The notes: generated by a model from the sequence alone, not told the origin. 64,000 nucleotides of DNA from Myotis daubentonii (GCF_963259705.1 NC_081840.1:2497062-2561061); one strand, 5' to 3'; counted from the stretch's first letter, positions 43,126 to 53,660 are shown. Program-made: numbers and translations.

Positions 43126-43990
43126 CCGTCGCCCTGTCCTGGAAGAGCCCCCCACACTGCACCATCGCGGAGCTGGAGCCCCAGCCCTGCACTGTGAGGG
43201 GGCCCTCAGAGCACGCGGGTGGCTCCAGCCCCCGGCCAGGCCGGCCCAGGGCTCGCTGAGGCCACGTGCCGTGTCCACGTCTGCGGAGGGACACAGCCCA
43301 GCCGGTGCCGCCTGTGACGGAGACACTGCGGGCGCGGCTCCCCAGGTAAGCGATTCTTCTGCAACTGAACATTGTTTCTGAGTTTATGGTAAACTTCTCG
43401 GGGCCTCCCGCCCACAGCACGTGACGCTCACCCAACAGCGGGCCCAGGGCGATAAAAGGCCCACAGAGCTGTCCCCGCGCCCGCCCCTGGCCAGCTGCCC
43501 ACGCAGGGTGCCCACGTCCAGGCGTGCGCCCCAACCGGGCAGCTCCATCCGATGGCTCCGAGGCCTGGTGGATGGTGGCAGGAGCCCGGCTCCGCCTGCC
43601 TGAAGCCCAGCTCCGAGCGGTCTCCGCGCTCAGGGCGCCCCAGGTAAGCCTGGCTTTGCCGGGAGGACATTTGGGGCCTCCAGGGAGGCCCACCGCCAGG
43701 AGCTGCTGGATCTGCATGCACTGGCCCGAGGGCCGACCGTTAAAATCCCAGGAGTCTTACAGGCAGGTCACTAACCAGAGACATCGCTGAAAGTTAACTT
43801 ACAATTAGATAACTTATTTGAAAAGCAAAGGTAATAGTGAACCTACTCTGTATGACACTATAATGGTGAAGGCATGTCATCATACATGTGTCGCAACCCA
43901 CATCACATGGTCGACAAGGCCAGGCGTGTGCGAGGGGGCAGGGAGCCTAGGGGACCGCTCTAACAAAATAAAGTATTAATTTTTATGAAA
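43126..43990. other. Unique DNA, GC-rich then AT-rich
   Basis: Donor-like ccag|gtaagc motifs occur at 43346 and 43644, but convincing acceptors and a shared frame are missing. From 43780 the sequence is AT-rich and unassigned. Confidence 0.35.
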
Positions 43991-43999
43991 GCAAAGCTG

Positions 44000-44192
44000 C
44001 CCAGCCTGCGTGGCTCCGTGGTTGAATGTCGACCACGAACCAGGAGGTCGTGGTTCGATTCCCGGTTGCGGGCTGTATCCCAGTCAGGGGGCGTGCAGGA
44101 AGCAGCCAATCAATGATTCTCTCTCATCATTGATGTTTCTCTCTCTCCCTCTCCCTTCCTCTCTCTCAAATCAATAAAATCATATTAAAAGG
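44000..44192 (+). mobile_element. Ves SINE
   Basis: Head cagcctgcgtggctccgtgg, subtype acgaaccaggaggtcgtgg, B-box-like ggttcgattccc, and the end caaatcaataaaatcatatt. The middle is slightly shortened. Confidence 0.9.
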
Positions 44193-44251
44193 TGTGACAG
44201 TCTGCCTTGTGCCATATTTTTTTAAAAAAAGAAAATAAAGAAATTGAAGCT

Positions 44252-44359
44252 GCCCTGGCCAGGTAGCTCAGCTGGTTAGAGTGTTGTCCCCATACGCCCA
44301 GGTGGTGAGTTTGATCCCTGCTCCACCAATGGATGCATCAAGTGGAGCCACATCATCGA

Positions 44360-44411
<52 letters not shown>

Positions 44412-44432
44412 ATCAATAAATAAAAACTTAGG
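44252..44432 (+). mobile_element. tRNA-like SINE of a second type with expanded CT run
   Basis: The head tagctcagctggttagagtg is closer to a real tRNA 5' half than that of the other copies, and the B-box-like gagtttgatccctg follows. It has the accaatggatgcatcaagtg body and about 45 bp of CT. A related copy is at 50688. Confidence 0.82.
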
Positions 44433-44558
44433 AAAATAGAAGCAAAGCTAAAAAGTGCTCAAAACTCACCGCTTCTTGACGCTTCCCCTGGATTTGTTAC
44501 CGTTCCCTATGCTCGGGCTTGTGCGTGTCTCGCGTCGGTGCCGTGGAAATCCCTAGAC

Positions 44559-44781
44559 CAGTGGTTCCCAACCCTCCTAACCCCGAGACCCTTCCATACA
44601 GCTCCTCGTGCTGTGGTGACCCCCAATTTCGTTGTTACAAATTGAACATAATGAAAGCATAGTGATTCATCACAGAAACAATATGTCATTATAGATGTGT
44701 TTTCCGATGGTCTTAGGCGACCCCTGGGAAAGGGTCATTTGACCCCCAAAGGGGTCGCGACCCATAGGTTGAGAACCGCTG
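44559..44781 (-). mobile_element. SPIN-type hAT miniature transposon
   Basis: The 223-bp element has terminal inverted repeats: cagtggttcccaacc on the left and the reverse of cagcggttctcaacc on the right. It contains aaaggggtcgcgaccca and a ttccgatggtcttaggcg part, as in SPIN (Space Invader) elements. A perfect 8-bp duplication ccctagac flanks it (44551-44558, 44782-44789), as for hAT transposons. It encodes nothing and needed an external transposase. SPIN families are known to have spread horizontally between distant tetrapods. Confidence 0.93.
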
Positions 44782-44789
44782 CCCTAGAC

Positions 44790-46032
44790 AGTGAGGGCTA
44801 CCAGGGTCTCTCCCAGCTGTTCCATCCGGTGCCCCCACAGCAGGCCCGGCGGGGACCCGGACAACAGAGGGCGGGACGAATGCTGCGCCAACCCCGTTTC
44901 GACCTCAGCCAGTTTGCAGAGGAAACGTAAAGTGCCGCGTCCCTGATTCCCACCCCAACCGGAGCAGCTACTCCCCAGCTTTGAAAACTGTCACCTGGGC
45001 CGTCAAAGCCGCGGCTCCCTTCCGCTTCTGTCTCGCTAACATCCGTGAAGACGCCCACCCTCGCGTGTCCTTGGCCGCGCCCTCCCTCTCGCAGCGCAGC
45101 CTCCGCGGCTGCGGCCGGCACGCGTGCTCCGAGAGCGGCGGGGCCGCGGGGCCTTCGCGTGGGGCGCCCCGGGGTTTCATCAGCTGCTCATGGGCGCTGC
45201 ACGCCGTTCGCACGAGGGAGGTTTACGACGAACATTTGCCTGCAGAGGGGCTCGGCTTCCTTCCGTGTGCCCCTCGGAGAAAAGGTGAAGGGAGCCCGAC
45301 ACGGGCTGCAAAACCAAACGGGAGAGCGCCGCTGAGCGCCACGGGGATGGGCTTCCCGGTGCAGACATGCCCCTGGCCCCCCTCCAGCTGCTTCGGAGGG
45401 ACTGGCCTGGTTCCTTCCCGGGGACGCAGACCCCGCAGCAGGTGGTAGCGCAGGCCGCGGGTCTGGGAAGGGGTCCCGGAAACACCCGCAGGGAAGTGGG
45501 GGCAGCCTGTCCGGGAGGGTGTCAGCAGACAGCCCCCGTGGGCGCAGGTGGAGCTGGCCGCCGCCCGGGGCCTGGGAGCGGTGAGATTCGCACTCAGGAC
45601 TCTCCCACAGGAGGGGCGCGGGGCTGGGCAGGGGACTCACCTCCTGAGGTTCGCTGAGGGCTGCTCTGCCAGGCACTCGTTCATGGTCCTGGGCCCCACC
45701 TTAGAGCCCGGAGCCTCACGTCTTCCCGTGAGGTCAAGATGACCTTGTGTCTCCCAGAAGCAAGGAAGCCAGCCCGGCTGTCTTCAATGAAGCCCTTAGC
45801 AGTCGGGGGCAGCTGGGAGCTCCCCGCTCTTTCCAGGTCTCTCCCCGGCCCCAGGCTCTGTCCTCGGCCACTTCGCCAGGAGCAGGAGCAGGAGGAGAGC
45901 CCCGCTGCTGCCAGGCCACGCTGGCAACAGATGGGTGGATGACGGCAGGAATTCTGTACACGTCATCGCGCTGCCCGTGAAGTGTTCTGAAGACAGTCAA
46001 AGGCTGGTAAGGTGATGGCTTCCTAACAACAC
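44790..46032. other. Unique DNA with a CpG-dense block
   Basis: CpG is very frequent at about 44990-45330. Open frames of 96-168 codons overlap on both strands. The end (45740-46030) looks unique. No gene was recognised. Confidence 0.4.
44990..45330. promoter_or_regulatory. CpG-island-like block
   Basis: CpG recurs every few bases (for example ggccgcgccctccctctcgc), with no repeat recognised. Such unmethylated-looking CpG density in a mammal usually marks a promoter or a developmental regulatory region. I cannot identify a first exon, so a promoter role is inference. Confidence 0.4.
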
Positions 46033-46044
46033 AATGCACCTGGC

Positions 46045-46291
46045 GGCCCTGGCCGGTTGGGCTCAGTGAAGAGCGTCGGCCTGCGGACCGAAGGGTCCTG
46101 GGTTCGATTCCGGTCAAGGGCACGTACCTTGTTTGCAGGCTCCTCCCTGATCAGGGCACGTGCAGGAGGCAACCAGTCAATGTGTTTCTCTCACATCGAT
46201 GTTTCTGTCTTTCCCTCTCTCTCCCACTCTCCCTAAAAATCAATGGAAAAATATCCTCGGGTGAGGATTAACAACACAAAACAGAACAAAA
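46045..46291 (+). mobile_element. Ves SINE, long-tail subtype, full length
   Basis: Target duplication aatgca(c/t)ctggc at 46033-46044 and 46292-46303 with one mismatch. Head ggcggccctggccggttggg, B-box-like ggttcgattccgg and the end atcctcgggtgaggattaac. Confidence 0.93.
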
Positions 46292-46339
46292 AATGCATCT
46301 GGCATGTCCTGGGTGAGAATGGAAACATACAACCCGAAC

Positions 46340-46545
46340 CCACATGAAGTCATCTTGCGTGTTCGTCTCTGTACCTCCGTGTCTGTCACCTTTTATTGGA
46401 CCATGAGGTTCCTGAAGCCGGGGGTGGGGGCGGCGGTGGGGGTGGGGGACAGGGATCCTGTCTGCTTTCTTCATTGCCGCAAGCCTAGCACTTGGAATGA
46501 TACCGGCCCATAGTAGGTGCTCAATAAACATTGGATGGATGGCTT
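46340..46545 (+). repeat. L2-type LINE 3' end
   Basis: A gaccatgaggttcctgaagc start, a gacagggatcctgtctgc block, then gcccatagtaggtgctcaat and aaacattggatggatgg, the typical L2 3' end. A G-rich insertion lies at 46418-46450. Confidence 0.75.
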
Positions 46546-46999
46546 AGCTAATGAAGAGTCTGGCACCACGGAAGGGAAGAGCGGGTGGGAAGGGTGGGGG
46601 CAGTGGACAGTCCTCTGCGTGCTATTATATCACCGTAATGTCTGGGCATCGAGGAAGAGAAGCAATGAGTGCCAGGAACAGAGCCGGACCATGGCCTGTG
46701 GCCTCTGTGACCGGGAAGGTCTAGAAAACTGGGCTGGAAATACTGATAATGGTGCTCATATACCCACTACCACAGGCCAGCTCTCTCTCTCTCTCTCTCT
46801 CTCGACTCATTGAGTCCCCTCCACTCCCCCCACCCCCCCCATCCCCCAGCTCTATTGAGGCACAAACTGTTACCACCACCCCCATTGGATAGATGAGGTG
46901 CCAGAGGCCCGGAGTTTGAACGCCGGGCCCAGAGCCACGCAGGCGGAGACGCCACCAGCCCAGCGCCTCCCACGCGCCCAGGGCTGTGCTGAGGCCGAC
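46546..46999. other. Unique DNA with a CT run and a MIR-like trace
   Basis: A CT microsatellite lies at 46780-46803. The part 46740-46960 may be a reverse MIR split by that run (gatagatgaggtgccagagg). Confidence 0.35.
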
Positions 47000-47180
47000 A
47001 GACAAGCTTCTAGCATAGAGCTGACCACCTGGTGCGGAGCATCAGGCCGTGAATGTGCCGCGTACCGTTCCAAGCGCTAGACTCACGGCAATGAACAGGA
47101 CAGACAGGGTCCCTGGCCCCCGGCCTCAGGAGCCGTCCAGTCCAGCGAAGGGAGACAGACACGAAGGGGCAGAAACCAGC
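47000..47180 (-). repeat. L2-like repeat, reverse
   Basis: ccgtaccgttccaagcgcta-like start (plus strand gtaccgttccaagcgctag), then aatgaacaggacagacaggg, tccctggcccccggcctcag and agacagacacgaagg. This belongs to the same common old repeat as 26305. Confidence 0.5.
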
Positions 47181-48499
47181 AAGCAGGCGGGCAGGGTCTG
47201 GCCGAGATGCGTGTCCCACTGGGTCAGGCAGGGCGAGGCCTGGGCTCTGCACCCCTAGGGCTCCCGGTGTGGCTGCCCACGGTGCCTCCAGCAGCAGGTG
47301 GAAGCTGCCCCTGAGAAGGCCCCTCGGAGCCCCGGGTGCAGGCGGCCTGGGCCGGAAGGGGTGGTGAGGTGAGCAGAAAGGAGCGGGTGCAGGCAGGACC
47401 GGAGGCCCCTGGCGTGAGGCCCCTGGCGTGTGGCTGCCTCTGGTGTTCAGCAGTCCACCCACGTGTAGCTCACGTTCTCCCCCGACCGCCCCCTCTTCAC
47501 TCCTCCCTGTGCCGTCCCTGAGCCACGAGCCTGAGGACACGGGTCCTGCCTGGTCCCCGTGGCTCCCTGCCACAGGCCTCTCCCACGCCTGATGGTCCTC
47601 ACCACCCCTTCGCAGCCCCCTTCCCTCCGGCCCATCAGCCCCCTCCGAGTCCTGGTTCTTGCTCTGACCTCCAAGAGGAAGCTGTGACGTGGCATGTGGT
47701 GTCAGCCAGGTCAGTCCCCTGCCTGGGCCCCTGTGTGGCCCGCAGATGCCTCAGTCTCCACATCTGTAACATGGGAAGGTGGCCACTCCGGCTCGAATGC
47801 CCTGGGCCTGAGTGGCAGACACACTGAGAAGAAGTCTCAGGTTTGGGGCAGGCAGAGCTGCCCCAACTCTGCAGGTGTGTGCACCTGACGCTGACTGCCC
47901 CCCCCTTCCCACCCTCTTCCACTGGACGGGGCAGAGGTCCGGGGTCCCCACCACAGGCCCCATGGCCGGGGCGCCCGGAGCGCCTCGCTGTCATATGGCC
48001 GTGATTAGGACGCGGGGCTGCGGGGCTCCTGGGGCAGGAGCAGGCTAAGATTTCCATAAACACAAGCACCGAGCCCTTTATGGGTTTACTCAGAATTTTA
48101 TTGGCGTTTGGTCGTGTTGGCGTTGTGTGCGCCTTCAAATGTAAATTAGATTACAGGCAGTAGATTCAATTTAGCGGTAAAAATGTAAAAGTGAACTGGG
48201 CTGAGGATGAAACAATGTGAGGACTGTTCTCGGGTCGACAAACGGTGAAATCGCCAGGCGGGCCTGCGAGCTGAGGGGGTGTCACACGGAGGGGAGGCCG
48301 CGCGCTGTCTGCCGCCCAGCAGCCAGGGGAACGCCGTCCGATGCCCCTGAGTGTCCTCTTCCCCGCAGGCGCGAGGCTCCAAGGAAATGCCGTCACTTCG
48401 TCCCCATGAACATGAGTCACATCACTCGGATTCTGAGGCAATGCAGTCTGGCCTGTTCCGAAGGCCTGTTCCGAAGGCTGACCCGGCCGACAGCACCCT
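47181..48499. other. Unique DNA with a MIR and a candidate conserved element
   Basis: A forward MIR-like piece lies at 47690-47790 (tgcctcagtctccacatctg). The island 48040-48200 is AT-richer and unique. The remainder is GC-rich with no gene seen. Confidence 0.4.
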
Positions 48500-48690
48500 G
48501 TTGGCTGGCGCTTCTCGAGCACTTGGTGCAGCCAGCACTGTGCCAGGCCACCCTCACCACAGCCTGTGGGCGGTGCTGCCAGCCGCTCCATGGCACAGAT
48601 GAGCAAACTGACAGCGTGGAGTGACTCGCCCAAGACCTCCCAGCCTGTAAGCGACAGAGCCAGTGCCTCTGCATCTGGCATCACACTTCC
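48500..48690 (-). repeat. MIR SINE, reverse
   Basis: agcactgtgccaggccacc, ggcacagatgagcaaactg, gactcgcccaagacctccc and agcgacagagccagtgcc give a clear reverse MIR. Confidence 0.75.
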
Positions 48691-48734
48691 ATGCTCACCA
48701 GAAATCCCGTGTGCTCCGCCTGTGTCCTTTGTAT

Positions 48735-49139
48735 ATGGCGTGCACTTGTGTGTGCGTGTGTGTGTGCTGTGAGTAGGTGTGTGTGCTGTGAGTAGGTGTG
48801 TGCATGTGTGTGCTGTGAGTAGGTGTGTGTGCACATGTGTGTGCGCGCTGTGAGTAGGTGTGTGCACATGTGTGTGTGTGTGTGCTGTGAGTAGGTGTGT
48901 GCTGTGAGTAGGTGTGTGCATGTGTGTGTGCTGTGAGTAGGTGTGTGTGCACATGTGTGTATGCTGTGAGTAGGTGTGTGTGCTGGTGAGTAGGTCTGTG
49001 TGTGTGTGCTGGTGAGTAGATGTGTGTGCACATATGCTTATAGGTGTGTGTGTGTGCTGGTGAGTAGGTGTGTGTGCAATATGCTTATAGGTGTGTGTGT
49101 GTGTGTGCTGGTGAGTAGGTGTGTGTGCACATATTCTTA

Positions 49140-49174
<35 letters not shown>

Positions 49175-49245
49175 GTGAGTAGGTGTGTGTGCACATATTC
49201 TTATAGGTGTGTGTGTGTGTGTGTGTGTGTGTGCGCACGCACATA
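48735..49245. repeat. GT-rich minisatellite with repeated gtgagtag motif
   Basis: About 510 bp built from units such as gctgtgagtaggtgtgtg in the first half and gctggtgagtaggtgtgtg with a cacatattcttatag insert in the second half. Pure GT runs lie between them. The minus-strand 342-codon open frame rich in His and Thr is an artefact of this repeat. Confidence 0.92.
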
Positions 49246-50687
49246 TAGTGATAATGGTACTGAATTGGGTGCTTGGGTGGGGGTGGGGCAGTGGTCTCGG
49301 CTGCAGGAGGTGGGTGGCATCTTGGTTGCACCGTGGCATGGCGTCGGGCCCTGAGAACGGGCTCTGGGTCCCGGCCCCACCACACGCCTGCACTGTGCCC
49401 TCAGGTAAGCCAGCTCAGCAATCTGGGCTCAGTGAGGAAACGGGGAGGTGCCATTCTGAAGCCAGGATGCAGGGTTCAGAACTGGGACCCTGGAAAGTGG
49501 GGAGCACTCCTCCCACCCCACCCCCTTGAACCGTCCCCCTCCCAGAGGCCTCTCCCCCATCAGCGGGGACCCCCTCGGCCTACAGCCTGGCCCTGCGGGA
49601 TGAACCCAGGATGACGGGCACAGAGTGGCCGGCTCCGAGCCCAGGCAGCAGCGGGCATGGCTCCCGTCCGCGGGCATTTCCCCAGGTTGGGCTCCCCTCC
49701 AGGCTTGATGGCACTGGCCCTGCCCACGAGGCGACCCTCAGAAGGTCCCCGGTGCCCCTGGCTGCTCAGTGGCCGGCATTCCTGTGGGCCTCGTCTCCCT
49801 GTGCGCTAGGCTGAGCCATTCTGAAAACCAACATTCAAAACACGAGAGGCGGTTTGGGCCTCAGTTGTTGGGAGAACAAAAGCCTTTATTGGTTAAAATA
49901 AATAAACAAAGATGTAAACGCCATAGGCTTCCTCCAGGCTCGCCTGGGACCGAGGCAAACTGCCCGGATCCCCCCACCCCGTGCCCGGCTGGCCAGCATC
50001 AGGGGCGGGGTCCTGCCTCAGGCACGTCCTTGTCCTGTGACCTTGGCCAAAATGCTTCCCTCTCCACATGCTAAACTGGTGGTGATTGGGGGGCCGCTGG
50101 GGTGGACCGGATCACAGTCCCCGCCCCCCAAGCATCCTCCCTCCAAGGATGCCCTGGGCGGATGGGGGCCTCCACGCACCGATTCAGGTAAAACGCTCAT
50201 TCAGTTCAGTGACCCTCTTCGTTATTCTGTTGTCTGTTTCCAAGCAGTGCCCCAGGTGCAAGGTCACGACATTTTCAAGATTCAAGATGCAGCAGAGTAA
50301 TCCCGGACGTGGGGGCGGGAGCCCCGGGAAGCTGCCCGCCCGACAGGCCAAATGAGTCCAGGCGCCGCACAGGGCGAGGCTCCGGCCGCGTGGACGGCGG
50401 GGAGAGCAGTTAATGCCACAGAAAGACACTACGGCACTCGCGCGAGGACATACGATAGGGTAAGATGGGGTTTATGGCATGATTCTCTTTGGGGGAAATA
50501 TTTACATAATATTTACACATGTCCAGGATAGATGGCAATAAAGGTTTAACCCCAAATACTAAACCTGATTATTTCTGGGTCGGTGGGACTTGGTGCTTCC
50601 ATTTCCCCCTCTTTTTCTTTTCTGTATATTATCTTGTTTTTTCACCATAAACATGTATTCCTTTTGTATTGAGCAAAACCGAGGTCT
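49246..50687. other. Unique DNA with a MIR-like trace and a candidate conserved element
   Basis: A MIR-like piece lies at 49360-49460. The parts 50200-50300 and 50400-50580 are AT-richer and unique-looking. No gene was recognised. Confidence 0.4.
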
Positions 50688-50843
50688 TGCCCAGGCCAGG
50701 GAGCTCAGTGGTTAGAGCGCCGTTCCGATAGGCCAAGGTTGGGGGTTCGATCCCCGGTCAGGAACCACCAATGAATGCATCAGTAAGTGGAACAACAAAT
50801 TGATGTTCCTCTCTCTCAAATCAATAAAAAACATTTTTTTTAA
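50688..50843 (+). mobile_element. tRNA-like SINE of the second type
   Basis: gagctcagtggttagagcg, the B-box-like gggttcgatccccgg and a caccaatgaatgcatcagt body link it to the copy at 44252. It ends caaatcaataaaaaac. The CT run is short here. Confidence 0.87.
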
Positions 50844-52145
50844 ACTAAAAATCCTTGATGTTAAAGGATTATGTGTTTGCTTCCTTTTGTTTGGGAAGCT
50901 GTGCACTGTTCTGCCTCCTGGCCTGCTTTAGGGCTGGACTGAGCAGGAGGGGACGCCCATGGGGAGGGGGGTCTGTTACAGAGCTTGAGCCCTTTTATGG
51001 GGTCCCTGCGCATACCTTGGCTTGTCTCGACGGTCCCCAGGCACTTACAGGGCACCTGTGGCCACAGACGTTCAGGTCAGCCTTGCAAACCTCACGGCTG
51101 GACACGCTCTCCAGCCGCTGGTCCCCAGGCCCCCGGCTCCCGGCTCTGGGTCAGCTTGGGGTCGGGAGGCAGCCGGCCCCCCACGGGCCCTCCACCTGAA
51201 AGAGATTAGCTGGGACCCCAGAAGCCTGCGAGCCTAATCGCAGGGATTTTGTTTCTCGTTTCCTTCGAGGGGTCCCTCCAGGTGTTTGGAGTGATTAGCC
51301 GAGAGCCGGCCGGTCACCGGGCCCCGTTGTGCCCGGCCGTTTCCTTGCCACGCGGCCTCAGCAATGACCCCCAATAAAAACGGCGAGAGCAGACTGCCAC
51401 GCGGCGGGGCCAGTTATGGGAGCGAGGACGGGGCGCACACCCAGAGTGAGGGCTGCACAGCTCCACCTCCCCCAACAAGGGGGACTCGGTGCCCCCCCCC
51501 CCCCCCGCCTTGCTGGTCCCCTTTTTTTGTTTTTATAAGGAGGGGGCGTGGCCCCTCACGGAGGCCTGGGGCGGAGGCTGTGGGGGTTGGTTTTGCTCTC
51601 CCCGCAGCTCAGTGAATCCCCTGATTGCCGCTGAGCGGGAATGAGATGGTCCGCTGCACAGGCAGCTGGCCCCCCGTCCAGCCAGGAGGAGGGACGCCTC
51701 CCCAGCATCTCGGGTTTCTCCCGTCGCCTCTTCCCTGGGTGGGGATTACCCTGTTTTCTCCTAAACTCGCCTCCCCACCCCCACCCCACCCCACCCACCC
51801 ACCCACCCACCAAGGACGGCTTTCTGGGCTGTGGGAGAGCCGAGAAAACCTCAGCAGGAATGGGGAGCCGGGGGGGGGGGGGGGGGCGGCGGGGCACGGG
51901 GACACTGCAGGCCCCGTCACCCTCTATCCTGCATTCGGGCTCTTTCTAACCTCAGGCTTTCAGGAAATAAAGAATCGGGGGAAGGAGAAAAGACAAAGGC
52001 AAGGAGGAGACCCTGAGCACCCCGCTCCCCACCCGCAGCCCCTCCCCCCTGAGCTGGCTGGAGGCTCGGGAGCCCACAGACCTGCAGGCTTCGGCCGGAG
52101 GCTCCCGGGTGGCTGCGGGGCTGAGATGCTGGGACGACATGAAGG
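50844..52145. other. GC-rich unique DNA, nothing certain
   Basis: Long C-run at 51494-51507, CCCA repeats at 51770-51812 and a G-run at 51870-51887. The part 51200-51300 is unique with GATTAG motifs. Open frames of up to 190 codons are compositional. Confidence 0.4.
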
Positions 52146-52264
52146 GCCCTCTGCTGGGGTCCAACCCCAGCAGGTCCAGGGGTTCCCAAAGGTGTAGACG
52201 GAGTCGGCGAAGAGGGAAAGACTCGGAGGCAGTGTTCAGTTGATCAGCAGCCTAGCCAGGATCT

Positions 52265-52570
52265 CTAGCCCGGATCTCCAGCCAAGTTCTGGTCTGGATC
52301 TCCAGAGAGGTTCTGCTTCGGATTTCCAGCGAGGTTCTGTAGCCATGTTCCCTCGCTAGGTTCTCCAGCCAGGTTCTGTCCAGGCTCTCCAGTCAGGTTC
52401 AGTGTCCAGGTTCCAGTCAGGTTCTCCTGACAATCTCTGTAGTCAGGTTCAGTCCAGGATCCCTTGCCATGTTCTCCCGCTAGGCTCTGTCTCTAGGCTC
52501 CGAGGCCAGTCCCTCTCCAGGATCCTCCGGCATGCTCTCTCCAGCGAAGTTCTTCTGTCTCTAGGCTCCG
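52265..52570 (-). repeat. Degenerate short tandem repeats inside the LTR
   Basis: Many variants of a roughly 13-base motif (gaacctg(a/g)ctgga on the minus strand) lie in a row in the transcribed half of the solo LTR. Spacing is irregular and the copies are diverged. Confidence 0.7.
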
Positions 52571-52632
52571 TGTAGGTTCTGTCTTCTTGATTCTGTTCTA
52601 AGTTCTGAGTGTTTCTGTCTTGTTACAACTGT

Positions 52633-52640
52633 ATTTATAC
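52633..52640 (-). promoter_or_regulatory. TATA box of the solo LTR
   Basis: TATAAATA on the minus strand. Transcription would start some 25-30 bases further left and run toward 52152 and the flanking DNA. Confidence 0.6.
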
Positions 52641-52960
52641 CAGTTGATTCAATCCTATCAATCTCTATTACAAAGGTTAGGGCGTTTCTTATCTCCATTC
52701 CAGGGAGAAAAGATTATGTAGTTTAAGCATGATTGTTCGTAGTTAAAGGGATTAATTACCCGCCTGGCACTGAGTTGAGGGGTTTTTATTCCCTCCCTAA
52801 CTTCAGGGGAAAATCCCTACCTGGGGATTCAACCTTTCTCGGAGAGGTGACTTTGGTTAAAACACAGCGCCAAGAAGGTGAGCAAACATATTAAGAACCG
52901 TATGCCATATATGCCAGGTCCCTTGAAACAGCAAGGATGGACCGGCTCCCGGCAGCCCTC

Positions 52961-53199
52961 CGGGGTGGTGACCATGCTCACCTCAGGTTCTCAAGGGCTC
53001 GCAACGCCACCAGGGTCCCGCGTCACTGGCCTGTTCAACCCCACCTTGCATGTGGGGAAACTGAGGCAGGGTGGCAGTGAGTGTCCCCACAGTCACACCG
53101 TGGGTCAGTGACAGTGCCAGGGTGCCGAGAACCAATCAGACCACCCGAGGTCAGGTTAGGGCGTCACTGGGGGTTGGCACCACAGTGGAGTCATGCCTG
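52961..53199. other. Short unique stretch
   Basis: A reverse MIR-like trace (tggggaaactgaggcaggg) lies at 53050-53080. Nothing else was seen. Confidence 0.35.
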
Positions 53200-53660
53200 G
53201 CTTAGTAATAATAATAATAAGAGCTGGTGTTGCTCAGTGGGTAGAGTGCCGGCCTGTGGACTGAAGGGTCCTGGGTTCGATTCCGGTCAAGGCCACATGC
53301 CCGGGTTGTGGGCTCAATCCCTGGTGGGGGGCATGCAGGAAGCAGCTGATCCATGATTCTCTCACATCATTGATGTTTCTCTGTCTCTCTCTCTCTCTCC
53401 TTTCCTCTCTGACATCAATAAAAAAGTATATTTTTAAAAAGAGCTTCTACTGTGTGTCAGGCACTGCTAAAAGCACGCTACCTGTAATAAACCTTTCATT
53501 TACAAGCAGCCCCAGGAGGTAGTGCGACAGGACTGTCCCCATTTCACAGATGGGAAGACTGAGGCAGGAGTCTAGCTTATGATGACTAATAGCAGCAACG
53601 TGTCCAAAGTCACGGAGCTAATAAGACATGGAGCCAGAGCTCTGAGTGGGGTAGACGCTG
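53200..53660 (-). repeat. MIR SINE, reverse, split by a Ves SINE
   Basis: After the inserted SINE it continues gagcttctactgtgtgtcag, gcactgctaaaagcacgc, cccatttcacagatgggaag and cacggagctaataagacatg, a very clear reverse MIR. Confidence 0.82.
53226..53438 (+). mobile_element. Ves SINE nested in a MIR
   Basis: Head subtype ctgtggactgaagggtcctg, B-box-like ggttcgattccgg and the end gacatcaataaaaaagta. A short duplication aagagct (53219-53225, 53439-53445) marks the insertion. Confidence 0.92.

Larger units (their letters stand above)
52152..52954 (-). mobile_element. Solo LTR of a class II endogenous retrovirus
   Basis: The 803-bp element starts TG and ends CA on either strand and is flanked by a perfect 6-bp duplication gccctc (52146-52151, 52955-52960), the length typical of class II (betaretrovirus-like) proviruses. 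On the minus strand U3 lies on the right, a TATAAATA box at 52633-52640 and R-U5 on the left. No gag, pol or env lies beside it, so recombination between two LTRs removed the provirus. The R-U5 part holds degenerate short repeats. Confidence 0.85.

Noticed and set aside
43126..43650. Two exons ending at donors 43346 and 43644
   Set aside because: The donors are good but I found no convincing acceptors or shared frame. Chance matches are likely in this composition.
44252..44330. tRNA-gene-like sequence
   Set aside because: It has A- and B-box-like parts but no proper acceptor stem or anticodon arm, and it continues into a CT-rich SINE tail.
48166..49194. 342-codon minus-strand open frame rich in His and Thr
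   Set aside because: It is mostly the GT minisatellite read on the other strand. A repeat of CA codes for His-Thr without any gene.
52152..52954. Full endogenous retrovirus
   Set aside because: Only one LTR is present, directly flanked on both sides by the 6-bp duplication. No internal genes lie within or beside it.
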